The translations under genes and the position numbers were made by a program. Below are positions 50,666-63,578 of a stretch of 64,000 bases of DNA, piece by piece. The DNA is from Dipylidium caninum. Lineage: Eukaryota; Platyhelminthes; Cestoda; Cyclophyllidea; Dipylidiidae. Below the pieces are notes generated by a model, which ran no database searches, was not told where the DNA came from, and was given only the letters and a program-made list of their open reading frames with translations. Each line of letters begins with the position of its first letter. Position 1 is the first letter of the stretch. The stretch lies in contig QEYB01001685.1 in NCBI GenBank assembly GCA_017562135.1, positions 124,001-188,000 of the forward strand, in the 5' to 3' direction.

Positions 50666-51155
50666 CCTTCGCCTTCTTTCTGTGCACATAGGCTTTACAC
50701 GCCGACGACGGAGCCTCCACCGTTCTGTACACCGACAAACTGCGTATGCATGCGACGTCAGTGGCTTTGGGGCCTTTCCCTCTGACCACGTCCATCTGCC
50801 TGAGCCGACGGAGTGTTGGATGAGTGAAGACGTTGGCCCACGGACAACCGACGGCCTTGTTGTGGGTGTCTGGGCACCACGGCTCTGCTCCCGTCTTCAG
50901 CGGGAGAGGAAGGTTCTAGGCGTGTGAGGTAATCGAGGTCTTGTGGCGGGAGAAAGAGTGGAAGAGAGGATGGCGCCACTGTGGTGGGACGCCTTTCTTT
51001 CTCGCTCTCGTCCCCACTCCTGTTTTCTCACGGGAAGGCGGCGCCGTGGAGAACAAGTGGACCGAGCTACCGGCAAACGAAGAAGGCCATCTTTAACGCG
51101 AGCGTTGCTGAGGGCTGGAAGTCCTCCTCACCACACTTCGACGCTCCTATCTCCC
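50543..51155 (+). repeat. 0.6-kb direct repeat, copy 2
   Basis: Partner of 46469-47083, 4.07 kb to the right, same orientation. It contains the (CT)n run at 50623-50662. The high identity implies a recent duplication or ongoing gene conversion. Confidence 0.9.
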
Positions 51156-52462
51156 CTCGAGCAGGCAGCTTGTGACAACTCATCCGTCGCGAAGGCTTTT
51201 AGGCCTGAGGCTGGACTCGCACCGTCTTCCGCGTTGTACGCGGAGGCGCCGCAGTCGGGCAAATGACGGCTGCGTGGACGTGTTGGGAGTGTCAAAAGGC
51301 GTCAAAAATTACGCCTGTGTGCACGCGAAGTAATTCCCAACTGGGTAGCGGGCGTGAAGAGGAGGGGAAGCGTTGGCGCTGCTGCCGCTTTCGGGAAAGT
51401 CGGCTGGCCAGGGCGGAGGCTCCGGAGGCAGGCACCAGGGCGAGAGGGGAGCTGATCACGCACGACGTCTGGTAAATCAACTGCCAGGAGGCGGGGAGGC
51501 GAATCCACCGCTCACCCATCCCATCCACACCCTCCAACCGAGGCAAAGGTGCAACCGCCTCATCCGCTAACCCGGAGTAAGTCGACCAAGCGGGAAATTG
51601 TTTTGATTGAGCTTGTCGAGGCGGACGTGGTGCGCAGACCCTCTGGACAGACGAGAAAAGAAACCGGTTGGGAGACATTCAAGTGGACGCGAAGAATGCT
51701 CCCTCGAACCGTTTCCCCGGAGAACAGAAGAGTTTCGCATTCGTATGCACTCGAAATCAACGATGTCCCACGCCGGGAGCCGACAGCCACACACGCCGTA
51801 AGTGTTGTTCCACGGAGTGTGTGACAAGATACGTCGCCTCCATCGACAAGTAGAGGCGTAAGCGAGGGTCTCCGCCATCTCCCGAAGAACCGCTTTCGGC
51901 GGTGCTGCCAAAGCAACCCACCAAGGCGGCGGAATAGGCGAGGACTCAGCGGTGTCGGGTCGGAGAGGGGGTTGGATGTGGTTTGTGAGGCCGCCGTGGC
52001 CCAGAGCCCAGTCAGTCGGCAAAGGTGACTCCGTAGAACTCGCGGAACGCGGTGCTTCCCAAAGTAGTAAGGAGGAAAGTGGCGTTGAGGAGAAATAGAC
52101 TGATTTGGTGTGCTCGGCATCAACCGCATACACACAATAATGAATTTAGACTAATTTTTTGGAAGTAGACGTGGATGAGGCGTACGCCGGCATCCACGAC
52201 GCCACACGATGGAGAGAGACGCTGGCGCACGGTGAGTGTGCGGCGAGGGAATCGAGCCGATTTTCCCAACTCCCTTCCCGTGTCCGAGGAGAAATGGCCC
52301 TCGTCCCAGTGCCTGATTGCCCTACTCCCGCAGGATAAGTCTGCACAGCCTCCTGCGTCCAGGGTTCGCCTCTCAGTGCTGGAGGAGGCCAAGACTAACA
52401 ATTAAAACCACTCGATATTATGAATTCTCCCTCAGAATTAATTATCCCCCTGTGGGGAGGGC

Positions 52463-52488
52463 GGAGGGAGGGAGGGAGGGAGGGAGAA
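52463..52488. repeat. (GGGA)n run, G-quadruplex-prone
   Basis: Five or more GGGAGG-type units, with at least four G triplets separated by single bases. Such sequence can fold as a G-quadruplex. Confidence 0.8.
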
Positions 52489-52747
52489 GGAGTGCTTAAT
52501 CCGTATGTAAATGCGTCCCCCGGCGACGTCAGCAGGCGTGGTGTTATGGCATGCCCCGCGCCAGGGAATTACTTCCCGCCTTCCTCTTATTTCGGGGCCA
52601 GGTTGTCCGTGGGGAGGAGATCTCCGATTTCCCGGGAATGGACTGTCTTATCCACCCCCGGGGAGGCAATCAAACGTGCCTCGCCGAGGCTTCTGCATTC
52701 CGCCAGGGTTTGACTTTCCAGAGGAGTCCGATGCCTTTGCGTAGACA

Positions 52748-52841
52748 TTCAACGGTGACCGTTTGAAACAGAGAATCAAGCCTAACGCGGCCCTTGAGCC
52801 CACAAATGGTGTCAGTCTTCTTCTGCGTTCAACGGTGACCG
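52748..52841. repeat. 14-bp direct repeat pair, 80-bp spacing
   Basis: TTCAACGGTGACCG occurs at 52748-52761 and again at 52828-52841, flanking the 66-bp repeat copy at 52761-52826. Confidence 0.85.
52761..52826. repeat. 66-bp direct repeat, copy 1
   Basis: Matches 53406-53471 at 60 of 66 positions without gaps. It starts GTTTGAAACAGAGAATCAAG. Confidence 0.85.
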
Positions 52842-53405
52842 CCTGGCGCCATAACGCGGTTAAACACATTTCAATCTGCCACAGAGTCATTCACCTTAGT
52901 GATTTCTGAGACCTCCTACTCCGCCACCTCAGGATTCACCGACAAGTCGTGCAAAATCACCGCCGAAGGGGCAGAGGAGCCACCTCCGGCTTCGCTCTTG
53001 CGTCTGAGCACCCGGGAACGGGGAGTCACGAGCCTGCCTGCCTGGCGTTAAAGCCCGTCGACCACGGGAGTGAGAGTGCTTTGGGACAACTGAAAAAATA
53101 ACTTTCTGACCCGTCCAACTTGGCGTCAGATCACAGTTTTGGCACACCGGATGCGTTGGAGGCCGCTGGAAGGCGACAGACCCTCTGCGATGGGCATGGG
53201 ACATCGAAGGACGGTGGAGTTGTGGCAGTTAAGTGGGCAAGTGAGGAAAAACGGTCTTTTTCCTGTGCCAAATCATCCGCGACTGCGAAGTCGCCCGTCC
53301 TAACGTCGTCTTGTCGAGGTGGAGCCCCTCTCGAAGCCTCAAACTTACTGACCTACCAGTCGTCTGAATGACAAGCCCTGACGCACAGTTCGAGGAGGAG
53401 AGCAT

Positions 53406-53471
53406 GTTTGAAACAGAGAATCAAGGCTAACGCGTCCCTTGAGACCAGAAATGGTGTCACTCCTCTTCTGC
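53406..53471. repeat. 66-bp direct repeat, copy 2
   Basis: Partner of 52761-52826, same orientation, 645 bp to the right. No coding signal. Confidence 0.85.
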
Positions 53472-55109
53472 AAAAAGCCTCCCCACCTTGTCATTCGCCT
53501 AACTGTCAGTGGAGAGGCGCACGGACCGAAGAGGCGCGACGTCCTCCGGGAGTTTGAGTCTGACGAGGCTCCACACGAAGGGCGTAAAGGTCCTATGCGA
53601 ACTTCCACTGGCAGTTGAACAGGTTTGAAGCTTCACAGAAGTGGCAGAGGCCAAAGTTACGAGGAAGAGAAGTGGAACACAACCTTGGCGCCACGGCGAT
53701 GGTGTCCAAAAAGTGAGACCGGACATTCGGCACAGAGTTCAGCTGGGCGACAGGGAGAAGTGGGACAAATGGACGGTAACGGAGATTTGGAGGGGAGAAG
53801 GAGCAAATTCCTCCCCAGAATATCAAACCGCCCACCTCACAAGCCGAGATTTGTCCTAACTTCTCCGTGTAGACGTCACCAGAGTCATCGGGCGAGCGGC
53901 GCCCCTGTCAGTTCATTTAAATCCGCATCCAAACCAGCTCATCACTCGGACACATTGGCGCATTACTCTCAGGGGACTGCACATGCCCGGTTGAACATCC
54001 GCTCGTCCCAATTTACTCGACTGATAAGCTGGTGGACTCCGAGGTGTCCGTCGAAGGCCTCGGGCGCGGACAACTTGTCCGCCGATGCCAGCGAGGCGTG
54101 CAGACCAAGTTCAGTCCAGTCAAGGGCTGTCACCGGCTCTGACTCACATCCGCCCGTCTTTCGTCTCTTCTCCCGGACGTGTTTATCCGCTTCTCAACAC
54201 TACATCGTCTCCGCCAGGTGCCCGTCTCCCGCGCCCACTCGCCTCCCCGGGCGCCCTCGGCCAAATCGGGCATATCACAGTCGCCAAATGCAACATTCGT
54301 CTTCATTTCTCCTTCTGCCCTAGTCTATCCTTTTTTTCTTCCCCCATCTTTTTTCTTCGCTCGGCACAAGTGTTAAGAACCTCATGAGAAACCGATTTTC
54401 CTCCTCTCTACTCCCCGGTCCCCGTGTTTTTCCTCGCCTGGAGACAGAGGAAGTGTCGGAAAAACCGGGACATGTGGTTCGCCCGTCACAGTGAAAAAAA
54501 ACTCCCCATCTGCTGAGGCGCCTACAGCGTGGTTTACTGGGCTGTGGACATACTGGACGATTTTTCGTATCCCAACTCAGTGAGACAGTGTGAACTGTCC
54601 GAAACGTTAACAATCTCGCCACCTTGCAGTCACTGAGGCTGTGGACAGGAAGGCGGACGAAGCAAACGCATCGAGACTGTTGCGCCGGTCTTACGCTGTC
54701 ATGACTCGGCTACGTGATGAGAGACTCGAGACGGGCTCCGGACGACGACAACGACGACAAAGCGGGGCTCTCGCCAGTCACCATTACGGAGCATCCACCT
54801 CATCCACACGTCAAAGCGAGGTCAACAGACGGTGGCCAGTAGGCAAAATGACAGCTGTCTTGAGCCATCTTGCACGGCGTCACTTCAATGGAGAATGACT
54901 GGGATAAGATCGCCTTCAAGGGGAGAAAGAAACCGGCTTCTTTCCGTCCGCGGTAATTGAAGCATCCACAGAACGGAAGTGGAAGAATTGACGAGAAGAG
55001 AACTTTTGGTCCCAGCGTCTGGTTGTAAAATTTACATCATCCGGGGAGAAATGTAGAGCACGGAGAAAGACAGTTTCAATTATGAGCTCTAATAAGGCAA
55101 GAAAGTTAA

Positions 55110-55131
55110 AGTGTCACATATATGTGACACT
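55110..55131. promoter_or_regulatory. 22-bp perfect palindrome
   Basis: AGTGTCACATA followed directly by its reverse complement. GTGTCA/TGACAC half-sites resemble binding sites of dimeric transcription factors. No gene is nearby, so the role is unknown. Confidence 0.3.
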
Positions 55132-57534
55132 CGTGCTTCATGTCTTGGAAATAAACTCTTCTTACCTCCAGCCTCCTTCTCCTCCCTCCCTGCCTCTAAT
55201 TGCGAGAGGCCGACGAAAAGCCTGGCGTCCTACCGGCCTCCAGAAGTCGGTCATTCGCCTCTCACAATCCCGCTCGCGTTGGTCAGGCACGCGGCTGAGG
55301 TCGACCTTGTCAAGTGGGCGTGTTAAGGTCCCGTTCGGGTCTCTACGCTCTCCACCCGGACCGACGTGGACTCTTTTCCCTCGGTGGGTGACACCCGAGT
55401 TGATTTCCACCGGTTTGGTGGTTGTGGGACGATGTTGCCGGCGCAGTGCGCGGATTGTGGAGCGCAATGAGAATAGGAGGCGAAATGTCACTGAAAATGA
55501 AATGCTGTCAACACCCAAAGATCAATTTGCTGAAGCTTCCTGCCCCTCCTGACGTAGTTGTTTGAGTAAACACTTTTTAGACCAATAAATAGATTAATAA
55601 ATAGAGAATGAGGTGAATTTAAGCGGTCCACTTGCTGCGTCACACATAGGTGACACAAGGAATATCGTCTTCACCGCCTCCCCTTCTCTTAACGGTGCAA
55701 TCGTTGAAGACTCTTGGGTGTCCGGTGGGCAACGGGCGGATGTCGGCGAGGCGGCAGCGAAAGTAGGGCCTAATTTCCCCTCCGCCTCTGCTTCCTCGGG
55801 GGATCCTTTTCCCGCTCGGAACAAAAGGAGGCACCGAAGGGCGGAAAGACCTCGGGAAGCGTGGGAGGGACGGGAGTGATCTCCGTGCGCGCGAAACAAG
55901 GCGTACCGCAATCGCACAGCCGCCAACCCAGTACCGCCCACTGATGAAGTTGACGCGACAGGCTCACAGGCGGTTCATTTCGACGTCTCCTCGATCAGGA
56001 GTGAACTGCGGGCGAGTCAAAAAACCCTACAACATGGTAGGCGGCTGGCATCCTCGCTCATTCGGCAGCGCTGGGAAGAAAGGATCGCAAGGCAGGCTGG
56101 TCAAGTGGCACAATGAACGTGCCTGGTCCTCTCTCACACTCCTCGTGTTCCCTCCCCCCGGCGGGAAATGCTCGTCTAGGACTCGTTTGTCGCCTCACTA
56201 AGGCAAACTGGGCGATGATGGCGTCCTGACAAGCAGCAGACGGTCTGCGGACCGGTGACTGTTTTTTTTTCCGGGTGACAGAAGCGGACCGCCAGGCCGG
56301 CGACCAGGAGCGAGGCGGAGGGGGGGGAGGGGGTAGGAAGACATGTGCTACGCCTCGGAGGGAGAAATTCGGCGAGGCAAAAAAGGGTCGGGCCTTGGGC
56401 AAAGACGAGGAGAACGACGGTTGCGAGCGCATTGTGGAGTATTCACGTGACACAGTCCGACGAGGGGGGAGCCGAGACACTCACTCAAAGACGTTGGGGA
56501 GAAGATCGAGGAACCCACCATTTGCACCGATGAGGGAAAATTTTTACTCCAAAAGGTTTTGATGGAGTGCGTAGATGACGGCGGAAGGGTGAGCGCAGAC
56601 GTTTTCCCTCCTTCCCTGAAATTAAACATTCCACGAGTCCCCACAAACTTGGCACCTCCTCGCTGTCGCCTACTGCATCGCTGAGACTCCTTCCAGCGTC
56701 AGTGGATGAGGCAATCAAGACGGAATCCTGCGAGGACCACGGAACTCAGGTGGCTCATTCACCGCCGCTCAAAGTGCAATTTCTGCGTCGCAGTCGATGA
56801 GGAGCGAACTTCGCATTGTCCTCCGCCTCTCCCGTCAAGTCGGCAGACGCGACCCGTCGAACGCGGAGAAGCGTCCACTTGTCCAAACTATAACCGGAAC
56901 AACCGGCAGGCGGGGCGCCGAGGCAGTGCGCAGCTGAGGATTCCAGGTCCTGAAACCCTGCTGTCCAGACCGTGGAACGCGTGGCACTGTTGACGCCGAC
57001 ACCACTACACGACGCCCTTCCTGCTCTCGTCTCTCCTTTCAGCTACTGTCGAATCGGGTGGCGTGAAAGAACAACCTCGCTTAATGTCGGAGATAAGCTG
57101 GCCTTCCACAGTGGTGGCTGCCGGTCCTCTCTGTCCATTTGCTATTCCTGACTCTTAGAAGAAAGTGTCTGCGCATATCCAAGCGATGAAGCAACAGGCC
57201 GTGAGAGGACGAACCGACTCGCCCGACTGCCACAGAGCCGACGGATTCAACAAACGTTTTCTGTCGAGGGTTGTCCGCATTCAGAAGTAGATTCCGCGGC
57301 CGAAAACCCACGCTCTGAGCGCCTCAACATGATTCTCTGACGGTTCGAAGGACTTTCATTGATAGACGCGACCCTGCAGCCCCGTCACTTAACATTCACT
57401 TTGATGTCGCAACTGTCGTCACACCGCGACTTTCCACGCCGGCCGCCCCACCTCTCGTCAGCCCCCGTCCACCCAGCGGGTCCGCTTCCCGCAGGCACCG
57501 TCGCAGAGCCGCACAGGTCACAACACCACTTCGT

Positions 57535-58090
57535 CAAAAACTCACCCGCTTTGTTAACGACATTTTAGGAGAAACGGCCGTTCCCCTCTACGAAGACGGC
57601 AATCACCACCTCCACCGCCCAACTTGGCCAGTCAGTTAGTTCTTGAGAGCGAAAGATGGTGAATTTTTCACAAAAAATCACTGACAGCTGTTTTTACTCT
57701 CAGGTAAGCAAACCGACTCCTTCGGTTAGATCCTCCTCACCGACGTGGAGAGTCTGTCATGCAGCCATCGTGCGGGTGACTGATCAAGGCAAAAATGCGC
57801 CGCCCGAGAGGCGAGGAAACCCACGTGTCGGACTCTGATGCAAAGTGACACGAATTATGTGGACATTTGTCGAGCCAGTGGGTGATTCGGTCTCATAATC
57901 TGCCTTCTCCTCCAGTCGCCCCATCCATTCGCTCACGGTGGTGCGAACGCGGGCTTGCACCGTCAGCAGGAGGGTGGGAGAGGCGTTTGAAGCGGCATTT
58001 CGTCCACATTAGCTTTGCCCATTCTGTCATTGCATCGTAGGCGAGACAGTGGACTAGTCTCTGCATTTCTGTCTGTAGATTTCTTTCCGT
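57535..58090 (-). repeat. 0.56-kb dispersed repeat, copy B (inverted)
   Basis: Reverse complement of 29435-30004. The right end at 58090 is sharp. The right-hand about 258 bp (about 57833-58090) look identical to copy A, while the left part differs by substitutions and several 1-4-base indels. Confidence 0.85.
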
Positions 58091-59478
58091 GCACTATGAC
58101 GGGTGAGAGCGAAACAAGAGTGCTTGCCGAGGCTCGCGGACGAGGCGACACAAAGACTGGCCGCCACCGCGGTGATTTCTTTACGCGAGAACTGCGGAAG
58201 GTCTCGCGTCACCTGAACAGAGCCGAGGAGGTTTACAAGCACTCGCCCACCGCCGTAACCCCTCGCATCGGGATACTAAAGCGTTGTGGAAGCGGGCGCA
58301 CTCCATTGGGAAACCGGCGCCCGTTCCAAGGGGAAGACAACTCCTCCTCCTCCTAGTCCTCCGCCCACCGATGAAGAATAGGGGCGAGATTAGGCCAATT
58401 GCCACAAAGAGAAAGAAAAATAAACAACTGGGCGATACGAAATGCCAGTGTATTTGTACAATGTCGAATGACATAACTAACAAACAGAGTGGTTAATGAG
58501 GAGAGCAAAATCTCAACGAATGTACAGACATGCGAAAAACGAGCAGTGGGCTGAGAACTCAACGCCTGCACCAATCTTGGTCGCCCTGCCGTAATTTTCT
58601 ACAAAAGAAGCCACAATTGGAGCATGCAGTAACAAATGGGGCGAAGTAGAGGGAAAAAGCGCCACCTTTGTGGCGTCAGGTCACAATTACTGTTTGAGAC
58701 TGAAAACGTAAGAAACTGAATCGGTTCTGCGACGAGTTCGGAGTGACGGTCGCGAAGAACTAGGAGACAGGAAAATACAACAATTACGGCAAAGTGATTC
58801 CTCGATGCAGAACTTGCAGTTGGTCTCATAACTCACTCCCTACTCTGCTCAGCCGCCAACGAGACTGGACGATTCAACTGAAGAAGAGACAAGAGGACTA
58901 GAATATATGCCAAGGTGAGGTCCGAGAGCCAGTAATCTACTTCCGCACACGAACACTGCTGTCTAAGGTGTTCTCAAAGGTATCGACCATTCCATAGAGC
59001 AAAAACGCAGACCCTCTTCTTACATCTTTGTAAAGAACCAACACATCTATTTTCAAGCAAAGTGGTAGTAGCACGACCATAGACAGACAGAGCTAGCTTG
59101 CATGAAATTGAAAAAAACAACAAACAGCACCACAAGTATTTTTAATCCACTTCTAAGCAGTTAGGATAGCAGTTGGTGTAACGATATCAAGTGACAAAGG
59201 CGCCTTCAACCTTTCAAACGTGATGATTCCCAGACTAACCTTAATAATCTTTCTCAGTGTTGGCCGATCAGCAGTCACCGTTAGTAAGACAAAATTCTTT
59301 GTCAGTAAACATTTACACATTATGCTAGGTTTTTAAATACATAGCATAGTTCAAGCCGGCATGGGAAAGACAAAGAGAGATGACACAGATACAACAGGAG
59401 AGTATAAACTTAAAACTACAGGACCCTCTTTAGGTATTTCGCCAAAAAACATATTATTAAGTGCTGTTGAAACAGTTC
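58091..59478. other. Gene-free stretch before the shugoshin-like gene
   Basis: Open frames are short and unrecognised. The right part is AT-rich and is downstream of the minus-strand shugoshin-like gene. Confidence 0.4.
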
Positions 59479-59479
59479 A

Positions 59480-59485
59480 TTTATT
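59480..59485 (-). terminator. Candidate poly(A) signal of the shugoshin-like gene
   Basis: AATAAA on the minus strand, about 300 bp after the stop codon at 59786. A plausible cleavage signal; nearer variants cannot be excluded. Confidence 0.4.
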
Positions 59486-59785
59486 TAACACCTGAAGGCC
59501 ACCATTTTTAAGAACTGAATGTCCTTTGCAAACAAATGGGGATTAAATCCACATTGAGTGTTACCTGGGACACGGAGCTCCTATTCAAAGGTAGTACATT
59601 CGCCCGACCATCGGGAATCTGTTGTACCTGGTAGAGGGAAAATATATATTCGTGATTACGGCTATAAACAGATAAAATTCATTAAAAAGATACATAAACA
59701 ATTACAACAAAATCTTGGTTTACGAAATTAACTGCTATTGTCTAAAATTCAAGAACCGGTCTCGATACTCATGATTTGCAGCCGC

Positions 59786-61688
59786 TTACACCAACGACTC
59801 TCCGTCTGGAGCAGACTCCTTTTGCGCAATCGAAGGAGAAAACACGTCAGATGATTTAACATCATCCTTTTTCTTGCCCACCGTATTCTCCATCATAGAA
59901 TCCGAAATGGGGATGAAGACAGAGTCGTCCGCAATCAGGCGAAGGCGTTTCCTTCGCTTCGTTGACTGATGTCTCTTTGACCGAGACTGTTTTGATGGCC
60001 CTACCTTCTCACTTTTTTTGTCTTCCTCCAAATCTAAAACACCGTTTGCTTCAGGCACAGGAGCCCTGAAACGTAAATGCCAAAAACATGAGAATGGTCC
60101 TCTACTTAAGTCAGCTGAGTAAGCTTTATACTACCACAGCAGACGCACGAAGCTGGGACCACCAAAGGCCCCGAACAGGAAGAATCAAAGGCATTGACTG
60201 TCTTTGGTTCGGTGAACGACGCAACCCCGACGCTGTCAACAATTCGGCATTTCTTTCTTGCCTTTTTTATGACAGTTCTCTTGCGCTTGGGGGTTTTTGA
60301 ACGGGTACGTACTCCTCATCATCGTCGGAAGGCGGGGAGAAGGATCCAGTTAGCGGAGAGGATCTTCTACACCGAGGAGGGGTGGGCATGACAACTTCCT
60401 CGACGAGAGGCTCAACCACAGTTTTCCTGTCGGTGGAATATACTCCAGACTAAGTACAAAAAAAGGGATAGAACATATCACGGGATTAACTGTCAGCGGA
60501 GGTTAAAAGTTTGCGATACGAGTAAGGGCAATCCAAAATACATCTCCCATAATATCAGTCTAGTGAACCTTCTGTGACAAAATTAACACAGATGGGTTAA
60601 GAAGTTCTTGAGGTGAACTACGAGGCCAAGTAAAATATCTCAGACTACCTGTGCGTTTTAGGTCAGTAAAGCGCACAAAAGAGATTTGTTTGGCCCAAGG
60701 AAAGCCCTACACCAAGAACCGAGCCAAATAAAGTTCAGTCTAGAAATTCTAGACAGAGAACACGTTCTCCGAATTGTAATGGGCACAAGTTAGCTCGGAG
60801 GGCTCATTTGTTAACAATGAACAAAAAGTCTTGTACAATACGGAAATAAAATTGTCCTTCTAGTGAACAAATACCAGTCGCATTCGTGAAATCAAGCTAT
60901 TACGTTAACACAAGATGTGCATCTGACGGGCTTCCTCAAGGGGTGGAAGTACGCTTGATGTCAAAAACAGGAACCTACGTGTTTGGACGTAGGTACAAGA
61001 GAGTCAAACTCCATCTCAACAGGTTTCGCACTAGGACGAAGGGTAACATCCCGTGAATTGATATTATTCTCGCCTTCGGTTGGAGCAATAGTACTGCAGA
61101 TTGTAGAAAGACGAATGAAAGCCGACGACTTGGATAAATCACAGAAACAAGGAAAACATACACAGGGAACAACATTGAGGAGGGTGATTTGCGCGGAGAC
61201 GGAACACTGGGAAACGGGGAAGTTTCAGGCAAGGATAATTCGCTGTATACTCGGGAGGCAAATTCGTGAACCCCAAATGTTTCTTCCGTAAGTGATGCCA
61301 GCTTTTCACAAAGACTATGCAAGGAAAGCTTCTTATTTTAAAGGGAAAAAAATAATGCTACCTCGATATTACTGTTTTGAAGCCGATTAATTTTCATTTG
61401 AAGTTGAAAAGCCAATTCTCGAGAAGCCTGCAGCTCAGAAGTCCTCTGGGTGAGCTCTTTTTCAAGTTCAGAGACTCTTTTGGCGAGTTGCACATTATTT
61501 TGCTGGACTGATTCAATACGATTATATTGTTGAATAACTGCGAAGACAGGATTAGAAAAAACCGCCAAAGTACCAGATCGCTCAAGAATCTTCCTGGATA
61601 TATTTAGCGCTTTATTTGGGAAATTTTTTCTTAGAGGTTTATTCTGTTTCTTGGATGGAGGTGCTGAAGGTGCCCGAGGCATTGACAT
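59786..61688 (-). CDS. Shugoshin-like centromere cohesion protector
   Basis: Shugoshins recruit PP2A to centromeres and protect cohesin from removal. Proposed exons (minus strand): 61688-61362, 61331-61164, 61128-60979, 60449-60149 and 60065-59786, about 408 residues. Introns are 30, 35, 529 and 83 nt, all GT-AG. Support for the family: a basic N-terminus (residues 13-36) followed by a coiled coil (about 51-105, Leu/Gln/Glu heptads); a Ser/Pro-rich middle; an acidic DDDEE patch; then a basic stretch and an ASFTEPK motif (about 60208-60228) like the conserved C-terminal shugoshin box. A further basic stretch (KRRKRLRL) lies in the last exon. Exon 4 is one base short: the frame breaks in an A5C5 run (plus-strand 60289-60298). 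The donor of exon 4 (GTGCGT) is the least certain boundary. Alternative: another coiled-coil chromatin protein. Confidence 0.6.

Positions 61689-63578
<1,890 letters not shown>

Larger units (their letters stand above)
51160..57530. other. GC-rich gene-free region with local repeats
   Basis: Long open frames here (for example on the minus strand at 51560-52135 and the plus strand at 53625-54323) overlap in several frames and match no family I know, as expected for GC-rich, stop-poor DNA. It contains the direct repeats at 52761/53406, the (GGGA)n run and a perfect palindrome at 55110-55131. Confidence 0.4.

Noticed and set aside
50277..50927. 216-codon frame crossing the 50.5-kb direct repeat
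   Set aside because: It passes through the (CT)n tract as a Ser-Leu run and only half of it is shared with the other repeat copy, so it is not a conserved protein.
51560..52135. Two overlapping minus-strand frames of about 190 codons
   Set aside because: Two different frames are open over the same stretch, which points to low stop density rather than a gene; neither resembles a transposon protein.
53625..54323. 232-codon plus-strand open frame
   Set aside because: Ser/Arg/Pro-rich with no recognisable family, no splice context, and competing frames on the other strand.
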